Assembly (NCBI RefSeq): GCF_001571045.1
Contig: NZ_BCSV01000008.1
Location: 1 to 58,850, forward strand
DNA length: 58,850 nucleotides
Source: Curtobacterium ammoniigenes NBRC 101786
Lineage (GTDB): Bacteria; Actinomycetota; Actinomycetes; Actinomycetales; Microbacteriaceae
Reading direction: 5' to 3'
The position numbers and the translations under genes are program-made. Position 1 is the first letter of the stretch; each line of letters begins with the position of its first letter. Positions 24,073 through 32,715 of the stretch are shown here, one piece after another. Below the pieces are notes generated by a model. That model worked only from the letters and a program-made list of their open reading frames with translations, was not told the origin of the DNA and did not search any database.

Positions 24073-25029
24073 TCAGGCGGCGCGGGCGGCGGAGGTGGAT
24101 CCGAGGATGTGCTCGAACGTGCGGGTGGCGATCGGGCCGGGCACGTCGACGGCGCAGCCGTACATGTCCTGCTCGACGATCCCGAAGATGTTCGGGTTGA
24201 GACGCGCAACAGCTTCGATGATCGGCGCGAGATCGGGCGTGCCCTGTGGCGGCTCGATCATGATCCCGTTCGCGACTGCGGTGGCGAACGGCACATCGTT
24301 CTTCAGCACGTCGAACAGCTGGTTCGGGTCGACCTGCTTCAGATGCAGGTAGCCGATGCGTTCCGGGAACGCACCGATGATGCGGAGGCTGTCGCCGCCG
24401 TAGTACGCGAAATGCCCGGTGTCGAGGCAGAGGTTGGTGTATTCGGGGTTGGTGACCTCGAGGAACCGCACCGTCTCGGTGTAGGTGCCGACATGACTGT
24501 CCGCGTGGGTGTGGAACTGCTGGTGCACCCCGAACTCCTCGAGCAGAGCCTTGCCGAGCCGGTCGTGACCGGCGCCGAGGCGCGACCACTGTTCGTCGGT
24601 CAGCGTGCGCGGCTCGAGCACCTCCGAGGTCGCGTCAGAGCGCCACAGATCCGGAATCGTGACGAGGTGTTCAGCGCCGAGCTTCGCGGCGAGTCCGGCA
24701 ACCTTGACGGCCTGGTCCCACGCACGCTGGAACTGGTCATCGCCCTTGTGGAATCCGGTGAAGACCGTGCCGGCAGACAGGCGAAGTCCGCGCGACTCGA
24801 GCTCGTCGGACAGCTGGCTGGGATCGGTCGGCAGGTAGCCGTACGGGCCGAGCTCGATCCACTTGTAGCCCGCTGCGGCGGCCTCGTCGAGGAACCGCTG
24901 CCACGGCACCTGCTTCGGGTCGTCCGCGAACCAGACACCCCACGAATCGGGCGCTGTGCCGATGCGGATGCTCGGAGTGGCGGAACCCGCTGGGGCGTCG
25001 TCGTCGGCGGCGGGCGCGGTGTCGGTCAT
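24073..25029 (-). CDS. IolE/IolI-like TIM-barrel isomerase/dehydratase
   Basis: A 318-residue AP-endonuclease-2-fold protein (GTAPDSWGVWFADDPKQVPW at the start, YKWIELGPYGY, then metal-site blocks QFHTHADSHVG, LCLDTGHFAYYGGD, LHLKQVD and IEPPQGT). Proteins of this form are encoded in most actinobacterial inositol operons and fill the 2-keto-myo-inositol dehydratase (IolE) or inosose isomerase (IolI) role. No other gene here can do the dehydratase step, so I favour IolE. It lies between iolG and iolD. Confidence 0.8.
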   Translation of the reverse strand: MTDTAPAADDDAPAGSATPSIRIGTAPDSWGVWFADDPKQVPWQRFLDEAAAAGYKWIELGPYGYLPTDPSQLSDELESRGLRLSAGTVFTGFHKGDDQFQRAWDQAVKVAGLAAKLGAEHLVTIPDLWRSDATSEVLEPRTLTDEQWSRLGAGHDRLGKALLEEFGVHQQFHTHADSHVGTYTETVRFLEVTNPEYTNLCLDTGHFAYYGGDSLRIIGAFPERIGYLHLKQVDPNQLFDVLKNDVPFATAVANGIMIEPPQGTPDLAPIIEAVARLNPNIFGIVEQDMYGCAVDVPGPIATRTFEHILGSTSAARAA

Positions 25030-25114
25030 GCGTCGGTGTCTTTCTGTGCGGTGCGGTCGAAGTGGCGTCGAGGAGACGGAGGAGACGGGAAGGCGAGGGG
25101 AGATGGGCTGGCGG

Positions 25115-27013
25115 TCAGCCGAGCAGGGGGCGCTGTGCGGTGACCTGCTGCTCGTACTCGGCACGGGCGCGCTGCGTGCTCGCGAGCGTCGATGTCTCCG
25201 CGACGGGGACGTCCCACCAGCCTTCGCCGTCGGGTGCGTACCGGAGCGGGTCGGCGTTGATGTGGATCAGGGTCGTGCGATCCGACGCTTTTGCGGAACG
25301 CACGGCAGCGCGGAGGTCGTCGATCGCGTTCGCGGTCGGCTCGATCTCGATCACGTTCACCCCGTAGGAGCGAGCGTTCGCCGCAAGGTCGACGGGCAGC
25401 GGTTCGCCGTTTTCGAACGAGCCGGTGTCGTCGCGGAACCGATACTTCGTCCCGTACCGCTCGGAACCGACCGTCTCGGACAGGTGCCCGATCGACGCGA
25501 ACCCGTTGTTCTGGATGAGGACCACAACGATCTTCAGCCCCTCCGCCACAGCGGTGACGAGCTCCGTGTGCAGCATCAGGTAGGACCCGTCGCCGACCAT
25601 GACGATCGCGTCGCGCTCCGGAGCCGCACGCTTCACGCCGAGGCCACCGGCGATCTCGTAGCCCATGCACGAGAACGCGTATTCGACGTGGTACCCGAGC
25701 GGGTCGCGGACCCGCCACAGTTTGTGCAGATCGCCCGGCAGGGAGCCGGCCGCCTGGATCACGACGTCCGTCGGGTCAGTGGCCGACTGCACGGCGCCGA
25801 TGATCTCGGTCTGACCGGGCAGCGCAAGACCGGACGGTTCGAACGCGGCATCGACGACACGGTCCCACGCCTGCTTCCGCTCCGCGATCGCGTCGGCGTA
25901 CGGCGCGTCGACCGTGAACGAGACGAGGGATTCCTGGAGGGCGACCAGGGCCTCCCGTGCGTCGGCGATCACGGGCAGCTGCGTGCCGTGCTTGTAGGCG
26001 TCGAACGCGGCCACGTTGATGTTCACGAACGTCACGTCGGGGTTCTGGAATGCCGTTCGGGAGGCGGTGGTGAAGTCGCTGTACCGGGTTCCGATCCCGA
26101 TCACCACGTCCGCTTCTGCGGCGGTGCGGTTGGCCGCGGTGGTGCCGGTCGCGCCGACGCCGCCGAGGTACTGCGGGTGGTCCCACGGCATCGATCCGCC
26201 GCCCGCCTGCGAGGTGCCCACCGGGATCCCGGTGGCGTCCACGAGGTCCCGCAGTGCTGACTCCGCGCCGGAGTAGAGGACGCCGCCACCGGCGACGATG
26301 AACGGTCGCTTCGCGCTGCGGATCGCGGCGACCGCGCGCGCGAGCGGGCCGTGCTCGGGGAGCGGTCGGCGCAGATGCCATTCGCGGGGCTGGAGGAACG
26401 CGACGGGCACGTCGAACGCTTCGGCCTGGACGTCCTCGGGCAGCGCGATCGTGACCGCTCCGGTCTCGGCTGGGTCGGTGAGCACGCGCATCGCCTGCAG
26501 GGCGATCGAGAACAGCTGTTCGGGGCGTTCGACGCGATCGAAGAAGCGTGACAACGGACGGAAGGCGTCGGTCACCTGGAGCGACGTGTCGTGCGGCATC
26601 TCGATCTGCTGCAGCACGGGGTCGGTCGTGCGGGTGGAGAACGTGTCACTCGGCAGCAGCAGCGCCGGCAGTCGGTTCGTGGTGGCGAGCGCTGCACCGG
26701 TGAGCATGTTCGCCGCGCCCGGACCGACCGACGCAGCAGCCGCGAATGTGGCACGCCGTCGGCGCATTCGGGCGAACCCCACGGCTTCGTGCACCATCGC
26801 CTGTTCGTTGCGGGCCTGGTGATAGGGCAGCAGACCGGGCTGGTCCTCGTGGAGCTGCTTGATCGCTTGCCCGACCCCGGCGACGTTGCCGTGCCCGAAG
26901 ATGCCGAAGATCCCCGGGATGGTCCGCTCGCGAATGTTTCCGTCAACGGTCCATTGGTTCGCGAGGAACTCGACGAGCGCTTGGCCGACGGTCATGCGAC
27001 GGGTGGTGCTCAT
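25115..27013 (-). CDS. iolD: 3D-(3,5/4)-trihydroxycyclohexane-1,2-dione hydrolase
   Basis: A 632-residue thiamine-diphosphate enzyme. The N-terminal Pyr domain holds GIFGIFGHGNVAGVGQA and the catalytic Glu in RNEQAMVHEAVGFA. The C-terminal PP domain has VMVGDGSYLMLHTELVTA followed by QNNGFASIG, the ThDP/Mg site. It opens the inositol-derived ring to 5-deoxy-D-glucuronate. ATG at 27013 overlaps the iolB stop (ATGA). The length is normal for IolD. Confidence 0.93.
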   Translation of the reverse strand: MSTTRRMTVGQALVEFLANQWTVDGNIRERTIPGIFGIFGHGNVAGVGQAIKQLHEDQPGLLPYHQARNEQAMVHEAVGFARMRRRRATFAAAASVGPGAANMLTGAALATTNRLPALLLPSDTFSTRTTDPVLQQIEMPHDTSLQVTDAFRPLSRFFDRVERPEQLFSIALQAMRVLTDPAETGAVTIALPEDVQAEAFDVPVAFLQPREWHLRRPLPEHGPLARAVAAIRSAKRPFIVAGGGVLYSGAESALRDLVDATGIPVGTSQAGGGSMPWDHPQYLGGVGATGTTAANRTAAEADVVIGIGTRYSDFTTASRTAFQNPDVTFVNINVAAFDAYKHGTQLPVIADAREALVALQESLVSFTVDAPYADAIAERKQAWDRVVDAAFEPSGLALPGQTEIIGAVQSATDPTDVVIQAAGSLPGDLHKLWRVRDPLGYHVEYAFSCMGYEIAGGLGVKRAAPERDAIVMVGDGSYLMLHTELVTAVAEGLKIVVVLIQNNGFASIGHLSETVGSERYGTKYRFRDDTGSFENGEPLPVDLAANARSYGVNVIEIEPTANAIDDLRAAVRSAKASDRTTLIHINADPLRYAPDGEGWWDVPVAETSTLASTQRARAEYEQQVTAQRPLLG

Positions 27014-27918
27014 CGCAGGGTCTCCTTCGTGTAGGGCAGTCGGGGGTCGATCGCTTCGGACTCCCACTGCGCGCGCACCCAACCGTGCGCGGGGTGATCG
27101 GTGATGTTCCACACCCGTTCGGGATCGGGGCCCGCCATCACGTTGAGGTAATACATGTCGTACCCCGGGGCGGCGACGGCGGGGCCGTGCCACCCGTACG
27201 GCACGAGCGCGATATCGCCGGAATGAACCTCGCGGAACTCGTCGATCGCGCGGTCGTCCGACGCGGAGGTCCGGTGCAGCGCGAACGGGGCGGCGGCTGT
27301 CGGAGCATCGGCGCCGCGCTCGACCGCGGTCTCGTAGTAGTAGATCTCTTCGAGGTTCGACTCTGCCCCCGGCACGAGGGTGTCGTGCTTGTGCGGCGGA
27401 TAGGACGACCAGTTACCCGCCGGCGTGATGACCTCGCAGACGATCAGCTTCGCGGCGTCGAGCGCCGCGGGGGTGCCGAAGTTGTGGACCTGCCGACTCG
27501 CTCGGCCCGCTCCGCGGAGTTCGACGGGCACGGCCGTCACGGGCACGTACGCTGCGCCGCGGTGGACCGTGGTCGGCGCCTCCGCGACGGCGACGCGACC
27601 AGCTCCCGTGATCGTGGCGCCCGTCCGCGGGCCGAGGTAGAGCGTGTCGGTCGGGCCCTCGAAGACGCTCGCCCGGCCCTCCAGCGACTGTTCTCCGTTG
27701 CCCGCTGCCCCGTCGAACCGCACGTGGAACGAACCGGCGAGCGGCACGATGATGCGTTCGACGTCATCCTCGGGGAGGCGCAACTCGCCCCCGTCGACGA
27801 TCGCGCCGATGCGGATTCCCGTGTGCTGCCAGCCGGGGATCCTGCCGTCGATCACGTCGGTCCAGCCGTCTTCCGGGTGGGAACCTGCCGGGTGGAACCA
27901 GGTCTGTTCGTCTGCCAC
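27010..27918 (-). CDS. iolB: 5-deoxy-glucuronate isomerase
   Basis: A 302-residue double-cupin. Characteristic parts are WFHPAGSHPEDGW at the start, NWSSYPPHKHDTL (metal-binding His residues, about 180-192), EEIYYYE and VPYGWHGPAVAAPGYDMYYL. It converts 5-deoxyglucuronate to 5-dehydro-2-deoxygluconate. GTG at 27918 is chosen because it gives the usual short N-terminus. It lies 17 nt after iolA. Confidence 0.92.
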   Translation of the reverse strand: MADEQTWFHPAGSHPEDGWTDVIDGRIPGWQHTGIRIGAIVDGGELRLPEDDVERIIVPLAGSFHVRFDGAAGNGEQSLEGRASVFEGPTDTLYLGPRTGATITGAGRVAVAEAPTTVHRGAAYVPVTAVPVELRGAGRASRQVHNFGTPAALDAAKLIVCEVITPAGNWSSYPPHKHDTLVPGAESNLEEIYYYETAVERGADAPTAAAPFALHRTSASDDRAIDEFREVHSGDIALVPYGWHGPAVAAPGYDMYYLNVMAGPDPERVWNITDHPAHGWVRAQWESEAIDPRLPYTKETLR

Positions 27919-27935
27919 GATGCTTTGGCCGCGGT

Positions 27936-29471
27936 TCAGTTGTTCGACGGGAAGCCGAGGTTGATGCCGCCGTGCGATGCGGGATCGAGCCAACGGCTCG
28001 TGATCGCCTTCTGCCGGGTGAAGAAGCTCACGCCGTCCTGCCCGTACGCCTTGGTGTCACCGAAGAGCGAGTTCTTCCAGCCGCCGAACGAGTAGTAGGC
28101 GACCGGGACCGGAATCGGCACGTTGATGCCGATCATGCCGACCTGCACTTCGCGTTGGAATCGGCGTGCGGCGCCGCCGTCGTTGGTGAAGATGGCGGTG
28201 CCGTTGCCGAATTGGCTTGCGTTGATGAGTTCGAGTCCTTCGTCGTAGCTCTCGACGCGGACGACGCTGAGCACCGGCCCAAAGATCTCGTCCGCGTAGA
28301 CGCGGCTCGTGGTGGGCACGCGGTCGATCAGCGTCGGGCCGAGCCAGAAGCCGTTCTCGTCCCCATCAGGTCGGACGGTGCGGCCGTCCACCACAACGAC
28401 CGCACCGTCCTGCTCTGCGACCTCGATGTACGAGGCGACCTTGTCGCGGTGCTGTTCCGTCACCAGCGGTCCCATGTCGGCACCCCGTCGGCCGTCACCG
28501 GTGACGAGCTTGCCGGCGCGATCGACGATCTTCGCGATCAGTTCATCCGCGATGCTGTCGACCGCTACAACCACCGACACGGCCATGCAGCGTTCGCCCG
28601 CGGAGCCGAAGCCCGCGTTGATCGCGTTGTCTGCAACGAGGTCGAGGTCGGCGTCCGGAAGGACGAGCATGTGGTTCTTCGCGCCGCCGAGCGCCTGGAC
28701 GCGCTTGCCGTGCGCGGTCGCGGTCTCGTACACGTACTTTGCGATCGGCGTGGATCCGACAAAGGAGATGGACGCGACGGCGGGGTCGGTCAGGAGGCCG
28801 TCGACCGCGAACTTGTCGCCGTTCAGGACGTTGAACACGCCGTCCGGCAGCCCAGCCTCCTGGAACTTCTCGGCGAGCCAGATCGCCGCCGATGGGTCTT
28901 TCTCGCTCGGCTTCAGCACGACCGTGTTGCCCGCGGCGATCGCGATCGGCAGGAACCATAGGGGCACCATCGCGGGGAAGTTGAACGGCGAGATGATGCC
29001 CACGACGCCGAGCGGCTGCCGGATCGAGTAGACGTCGATCCCGGTGCTGACCTGGTCGGAGAACTCGCCCTTGAGGAGCTGCGGAATACTCGTCGCCAGT
29101 TCGACGACTTCTTGGCCGCGAGAGATCTCGCCGAGCGCGTCGGAGAGCACCTTGCCGTGCTCCGCGGTGATGATCTCGGCGAGTTCAGCCTTGTCGCGAT
29201 TGAGGATCTCCCGGAACGCGAACATGATCTGCTGCCGCTTCGTCAGCGACAGGTCGCTCCACGCCGGGAAGGCGGCCGACGCGGCCGCGATGGCGCGGTC
29301 GATCTCGTCCTGGTTCGCGAGTGCCACCCGCTTGGTCATCGCGCCGAGCGCGGGGTCGTAGACCGGGGCGGTGTTTCCGGACGCGGACTCGACGCGTGCG
29401 CCGCCGATCCAGTGGCCGACGACGGGGAGATCGGTGTTCGTGGCAGCGGGGGCGGGAGAGGTGCTGGTCAT
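27936..29471 (-). CDS. iolA: CoA-acylating (methyl)malonate-semialdehyde dehydrogenase
   Basis: A 511-residue aldehyde dehydrogenase. It shows GVVGIISPFNFPAMVPLWFL, KPSEKDPSAA and the catalytic Cys in GFGSAGERCMAVS (about 297), with the GERCMA context specific to MmsA/IolA. It converts malonate semialdehyde, CoA and NAD to acetyl-CoA, CO2 and NADH. In this operon it completes inositol breakdown. It could also serve valine catabolism. Confidence 0.93.
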   Translation of the reverse strand: MTSTSPAPAATNTDLPVVGHWIGGARVESASGNTAPVYDPALGAMTKRVALANQDEIDRAIAAASAAFPAWSDLSLTKRQQIMFAFREILNRDKAELAEIITAEHGKVLSDALGEISRGQEVVELATSIPQLLKGEFSDQVSTGIDVYSIRQPLGVVGIISPFNFPAMVPLWFLPIAIAAGNTVVLKPSEKDPSAAIWLAEKFQEAGLPDGVFNVLNGDKFAVDGLLTDPAVASISFVGSTPIAKYVYETATAHGKRVQALGGAKNHMLVLPDADLDLVADNAINAGFGSAGERCMAVSVVVAVDSIADELIAKIVDRAGKLVTGDGRRGADMGPLVTEQHRDKVASYIEVAEQDGAVVVVDGRTVRPDGDENGFWLGPTLIDRVPTTSRVYADEIFGPVLSVVRVESYDEGLELINASQFGNGTAIFTNDGGAARRFQREVQVGMIGINVPIPVPVAYYSFGGWKNSLFGDTKAYGQDGVSFFTRQKAITSRWLDPASHGGINLGFPSNN

Positions 29472-29480
29472 GTTCGCTTC

Positions 29481-30443
29481 CTAGTTGGAGGGCACTGGCG
29501 AATTCGAGACGGTGGGCCCGACTGCATCCGACGCGGTCGAGGAGGCCGACGCGCCCGCGGGATCGCTCTGATGGACGAGGGCGGCTGCGGTGTCGACGGC
29601 GGCGGCGACGTCGCCGTCGGGTGGGTAGAGCAGCGTGCGGCCGACGACGAGTCCGCGGACCCCGGGGAGCGAGAGCGCGCGTTCCCAGCTCGCGTAGGTC
29701 TCCTGGGGGTGGGACGACGGGTCGCCGCCGAGGAGGAGCGTCGGCAGTGTGGTCGCCGCCATCACGCGATCCATGTCGTCGACGACGGGGAGCTTCAGCC
29801 AGCTGTACGCGCTGGAGGTGCCGAGACCGGACGCGATCGTGACGGAGGTGACGACCGCCTCCGGGGTGAGGTCGTTGACGATGCGCTCACCCTGCCAGGT
29901 CGACATGAACGGTTCGAGCATGATCGGCAGCTGCAGCGCGACCGATTCGCTCACGGTGGTAGCGCTTGCTTCGAGCGTCCGCGCGGTGCCGGGATCCGCG
30001 AGGTTCACACGGAGGAGGAGCTTGGCGAAGTCGAACCCGGCGTCCTTGATCGCGCGGGGCGAGTACGCGGTGAATCGGTCGTCCATCTCGAATGTGGCGC
30101 CGCGGAGACCGCCACGGTTCATCGAGCCGACCACGACCTTGCCGTCGAGTGCGCCGAGCAGCACCAGGTCCTCGAGGATGTCCGGCGTGCCGAGCACTCC
30201 ATCGACCCCGGGCCGGCTCAGCGCGGCAACGAGGCGTGCGAGCAGTTCGTACCGGTTCGCCATCGCGGATTCGTCGCTGCGAACAGCGAGCGCGCCGCGC
30301 GCCGGATGATCGGCGGCGACGATGAAGAGCTTGCCGTCGGCACCGAGCAGCGGACGGCGCCGACGCGTGGCGAGTGCCTCGGCGATTCGGTCCGGCGACT
30401 GGGCGCGGATCTGCCGGAGTGCCGCGAAGTCGAGTTCAGGCAT
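29481..30443 (-). CDS. Cgl0158-type aldolase, probable 5-dehydro-2-deoxy-phosphogluconate aldolase
   Basis: A 320-residue barrel protein with FIVAADHPARGAL, KVVVGSMNRGGL, LLLRVNLAD and TLLLGGDPSSHP segments, as in the aldolase encoded in Corynebacterium inositol clusters (the Cgl0158 group, often named deoxyribose-phosphate aldolase). It probably cleaves 5-dehydro-2-deoxygluconate 6-phosphate to dihydroxyacetone phosphate and malonate semialdehyde, the IolJ role. The start is ATG 30443 or GTG 30452; both overlap the end of iolC. The C-terminal 25 residues are Ser/Ala-rich. Confidence 0.8.
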   Translation of the reverse strand: MPELDFAALRQIRAQSPDRIAEALATRRRRPLLGADGKLFIVAADHPARGALAVRSDESAMANRYELLARLVAALSRPGVDGVLGTPDILEDLVLLGALDGKVVVGSMNRGGLRGATFEMDDRFTAYSPRAIKDAGFDFAKLLLRVNLADPGTARTLEASATTVSESVALQLPIMLEPFMSTWQGERIVNDLTPEAVVTSVTIASGLGTSSAYSWLKLPVVDDMDRVMAATTLPTLLLGGDPSSHPQETYASWERALSLPGVRGLVVGRTLLYPPDGDVAAAVDTAAALVHQSDPAGASASSTASDAVGPTVSNSPVPSN

Positions 30444-31470
30444 GGGGGCCACCCGTCTCGCTCCCGGTGCCGGACAGGTCGCGGCGGGCGTCTTCGGCGT
30501 CGAGAAAGGCCCGAACTTCGGCGCTCGACGGCATGGCGGTCGAGCATTCGAACCGGGTCGTGACGATGGCTCCGGCCGCGTTCGCGAACCGGATCACGCG
30601 ATCCAACGACCACCCGGCGAGGAGCCCATGGCAGATCGCCCCGCCGAAGCCGTCGCCCGCACCGAGGCCGTTGATCACGTCGACTCGATGCGGCAGGACC
30701 TCGACCGTTTCGTCGCGCGTCTTCGCGAGCACGCCCTTCGGACCTTGCTTGACGATCGCAAGCTCCACGCCGCGATCCAGCAGCGCATCGGCAGCGCGCA
30801 GCGGGTCCGTCTCGCCGACCGCGATCGCGCACTCTTCGCGATTGCCGACGGCGACGGTGGCGTGATCGAGCGCGACGGCAGCCTCTGCGGTCGCTTCTGC
30901 AGGGGTCGACCAGAACATCGGTCGGTAATCCAGGTCGATCACGGTGTGGAACTGTCGGCCGCGCGCCGCGTATGCCGCGTGGTGTGCGCTGCGGCTCGGT
31001 TCCTCGCTCAGGCCCGTCACGGTGGTCCAGAAGATGCGCGCCGACCTGATCGCGTCGACCGGGAGGCTCTCCGCCGTGATCATGAGGTCCGGCGCTTTCG
31101 GCGCGCGGTAGAAGTACAGCGGGAAGTCGTCCGGGGGGAAGATCTCGCAGAACGCGACCGGGGTGTTGAGATCCGGCACGGTCTCGACGAAGTCGTTCCG
31201 CACGCCGAAGCCGGGCAGCGTCTGTCGGATGTAGCGCCCGAACGGGTCGTTCCCGGTGCGGGTGATCACTGCGGTTCTGCGACCGTGCTGCGCGGCCGCG
31301 ATCGCGACGTTCGTCGCGCTGCCGCCCACCGACTTCGAGAAGGTCTCCACGCCCTCCAGGGGTCCAGTGGTCTGCGGGTAAATGTCGACGCTCACGCGAC
31401 CCATGGTGATGAGGTCGAGCACCGCAGACGCGACGGCGTCGTCGCTCTGTGCAGCAGTGCTGGTGGTCAT
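30436..31470 (-). CDS. iolC: 5-dehydro-2-deoxygluconokinase
   Basis: A 344-residue PfkB-family kinase. The first signature VGGSATNVAIAAAQHGR is at about 48-64. The C-terminal signature with the catalytic Asp, NGLGAGDGFGGAICHGLL, is at about 270-287. It phosphorylates 5-dehydro-2-deoxygluconate. It is the first gene of the eight-gene minus-strand operon, 60 nt after the predicted promoter. Confidence 0.92.
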   Translation of the reverse strand: MTTSTAAQSDDAVASAVLDLITMGRVSVDIYPQTTGPLEGVETFSKSVGGSATNVAIAAAQHGRRTAVITRTGNDPFGRYIRQTLPGFGVRNDFVETVPDLNTPVAFCEIFPPDDFPLYFYRAPKAPDLMITAESLPVDAIRSARIFWTTVTGLSEEPSRSAHHAAYAARGRQFHTVIDLDYRPMFWSTPAEATAEAAVALDHATVAVGNREECAIAVGETDPLRAADALLDRGVELAIVKQGPKGVLAKTRDETVEVLPHRVDVINGLGAGDGFGGAICHGLLAGWSLDRVIRFANAAGAIVTTRFECSTAMPSSAEVRAFLDAEDARRDLSGTGSETGGPHA

Positions 31471-31529
31471 GGCGCGGTGGAGGACTCTCTCGACGGTGAC
31501 GGGCGACGCGAACCCGTGGGGCGCCTCCG

Positions 31530-31558
31530 ATGCTACAGCCAGTTTGACGCTATGTCAT
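31530..31558 (-). promoter_or_regulatory. Promoter of the inositol operon with overlapping palindromic operator
   Basis: On the minus strand, ATGACA (31558-31553), a 17-nt spacer and TAGCAT (31535-31530) form a sigma-70 promoter 60 nt before iolC. The -35 is overlapped by TGAC-GCTAT-GTCA (31545-31557), a 13-bp palindrome suited to a dimeric repressor, probably of GntR type. The site also lies about 75 nt upstream of the divergent dehydrogenase. Confidence 0.6.
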
Positions 31559-31631
31559 TACATGGAGAGTGGGTGATGATGGAGACCTGGACAGCGACGG
31601 CGCTCCCGGCGCCCGCGGAAGCAGGAGACCC

Positions 31632-32645
31632 ATGCACGCGCTCACCGCGCACGGCCCCGACGACCTCCGGATCGAGGACGTCCCGTTCGACCCACCGGCG
31701 GGATCGGCGATTGTGCGGCCCACACACGGTGGCATTTGCGGCTCGGACCTGCACTACGCCGCGGAGGGACGGGTCGGCGCATTCGTCATCCGGCAGCCGC
31801 TCATTCTCGGTCATGAGATCGTCGGCGTGGTCGAGAGCGACCCGTCCGGACGACACTCGCCCGGAACGCGCGTCGCGCTCCACCCGGCAACTCCCGATGG
31901 CACGTGCTCCGCGTGCCGCGCCGGAAGGCCGCACCTCTGTCCCAACGCTCGTCACCTCGGCAGCGCCGCCACCGACCCGCACACGCAGGGCGGTTTCGCG
32001 GAGCGGGTCGGGGTGCGGCCGGAGCAGCTTCGGGAACTGCCGACGAGCCTCCCGAGCGAACGGGGAGTGCTTGCCGAACCGCTCGCCGTCGCGATCCACG
32101 CCCTCGGTCGGGCGGGTGCGGTTGCCGGGCTGCGCGTCCACGTCTCCGGTGCCGGACCGATCGGGCTGCTCGTCGCCCGAGCCGCCGTCGCGCTCGGCGC
32201 GGCGCGCGTGACGGTCGCCGACCTTCTCGAGCCCCCACTCGACCTTGCCCGAACGCTCGGCGCAGCAGATGTGTTTCCGCTCCGTGATCGCACGCCCGAA
32301 CCCGAGTCTGCGGACATCGTCGTGGAGGCGTCGGGTGCGCCCGCTGCGCTCGGCGCGGCTGTCGACGTGGTCGCCCGAGCCGGGATCATCGTGCAGGTCG
32401 GTTCGCTGCCCTCGGTGCCGCTCGGCGCCGACATCGCGCGCATCGTCAGTAAAGAGGTGCAGATTCGCGGTTCATTCCGATTCGTGCACGAGATCGACGA
32501 CGCGATCGCGATGCTCGACCGCGACCCCGAGTTCGGCCGGATCGTCACGCATGTGCTGCCATTCCGGGAGGCCGTACAGGCCTTCGCCATCGCCGCGAAC
32601 CCGGCGGTGTCGAGCAAGGTGGTGATCGCGCTCGACGAGGCGTAG
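31632..32645 (+). CDS. Zinc-dependent alcohol dehydrogenase, L-idonate/sorbitol type
   Basis: A 337-residue medium-chain dehydrogenase. Catalytic zinc ligands are in GGICGSDLHY (Cys about 36) and LGHEIVGVVE (His-Glu, about 60). The NAD motif is VSGAGPIGLLVARAAVALGA. The structural-zinc lobe reads DGTCSACRAGRPHLC, with Asp where the first of four Cys is usual. LHYAAEGRVGAFVIRQPLIL resembles L-idonate 5-dehydrogenase. GGAGA precedes ATG at 31632. It is divergent from the inositol operon and shares its operator region, so it may act on an inositol-related polyol. Confidence 0.83.
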   Translation: MHALTAHGPDDLRIEDVPFDPPAGSAIVRPTHGGICGSDLHYAAEGRVGAFVIRQPLILGHEIVGVVESDPSGRHSPGTRVALHPATPDGTCSACRAGRPHLCPNARHLGSAATDPHTQGGFAERVGVRPEQLRELPTSLPSERGVLAEPLAVAIHALGRAGAVAGLRVHVSGAGPIGLLVARAAVALGAARVTVADLLEPPLDLARTLGAADVFPLRDRTPEPESADIVVEASGAPAALGAAVDVVARAGIIVQVGSLPSVPLGADIARIVSKEVQIRGSFRFVHEIDDAIAMLDRDPEFGRIVTHVLPFREAVQAFAIAANPAVSSKVVIALDEA

Positions 32646-32715
32646 GTCGCCTCCCCGCGGGCCCGTCCACAAGCACCATCGCCCGCGCAGTCCGCTCCGA
32701 ACGAAGGTTGATACC

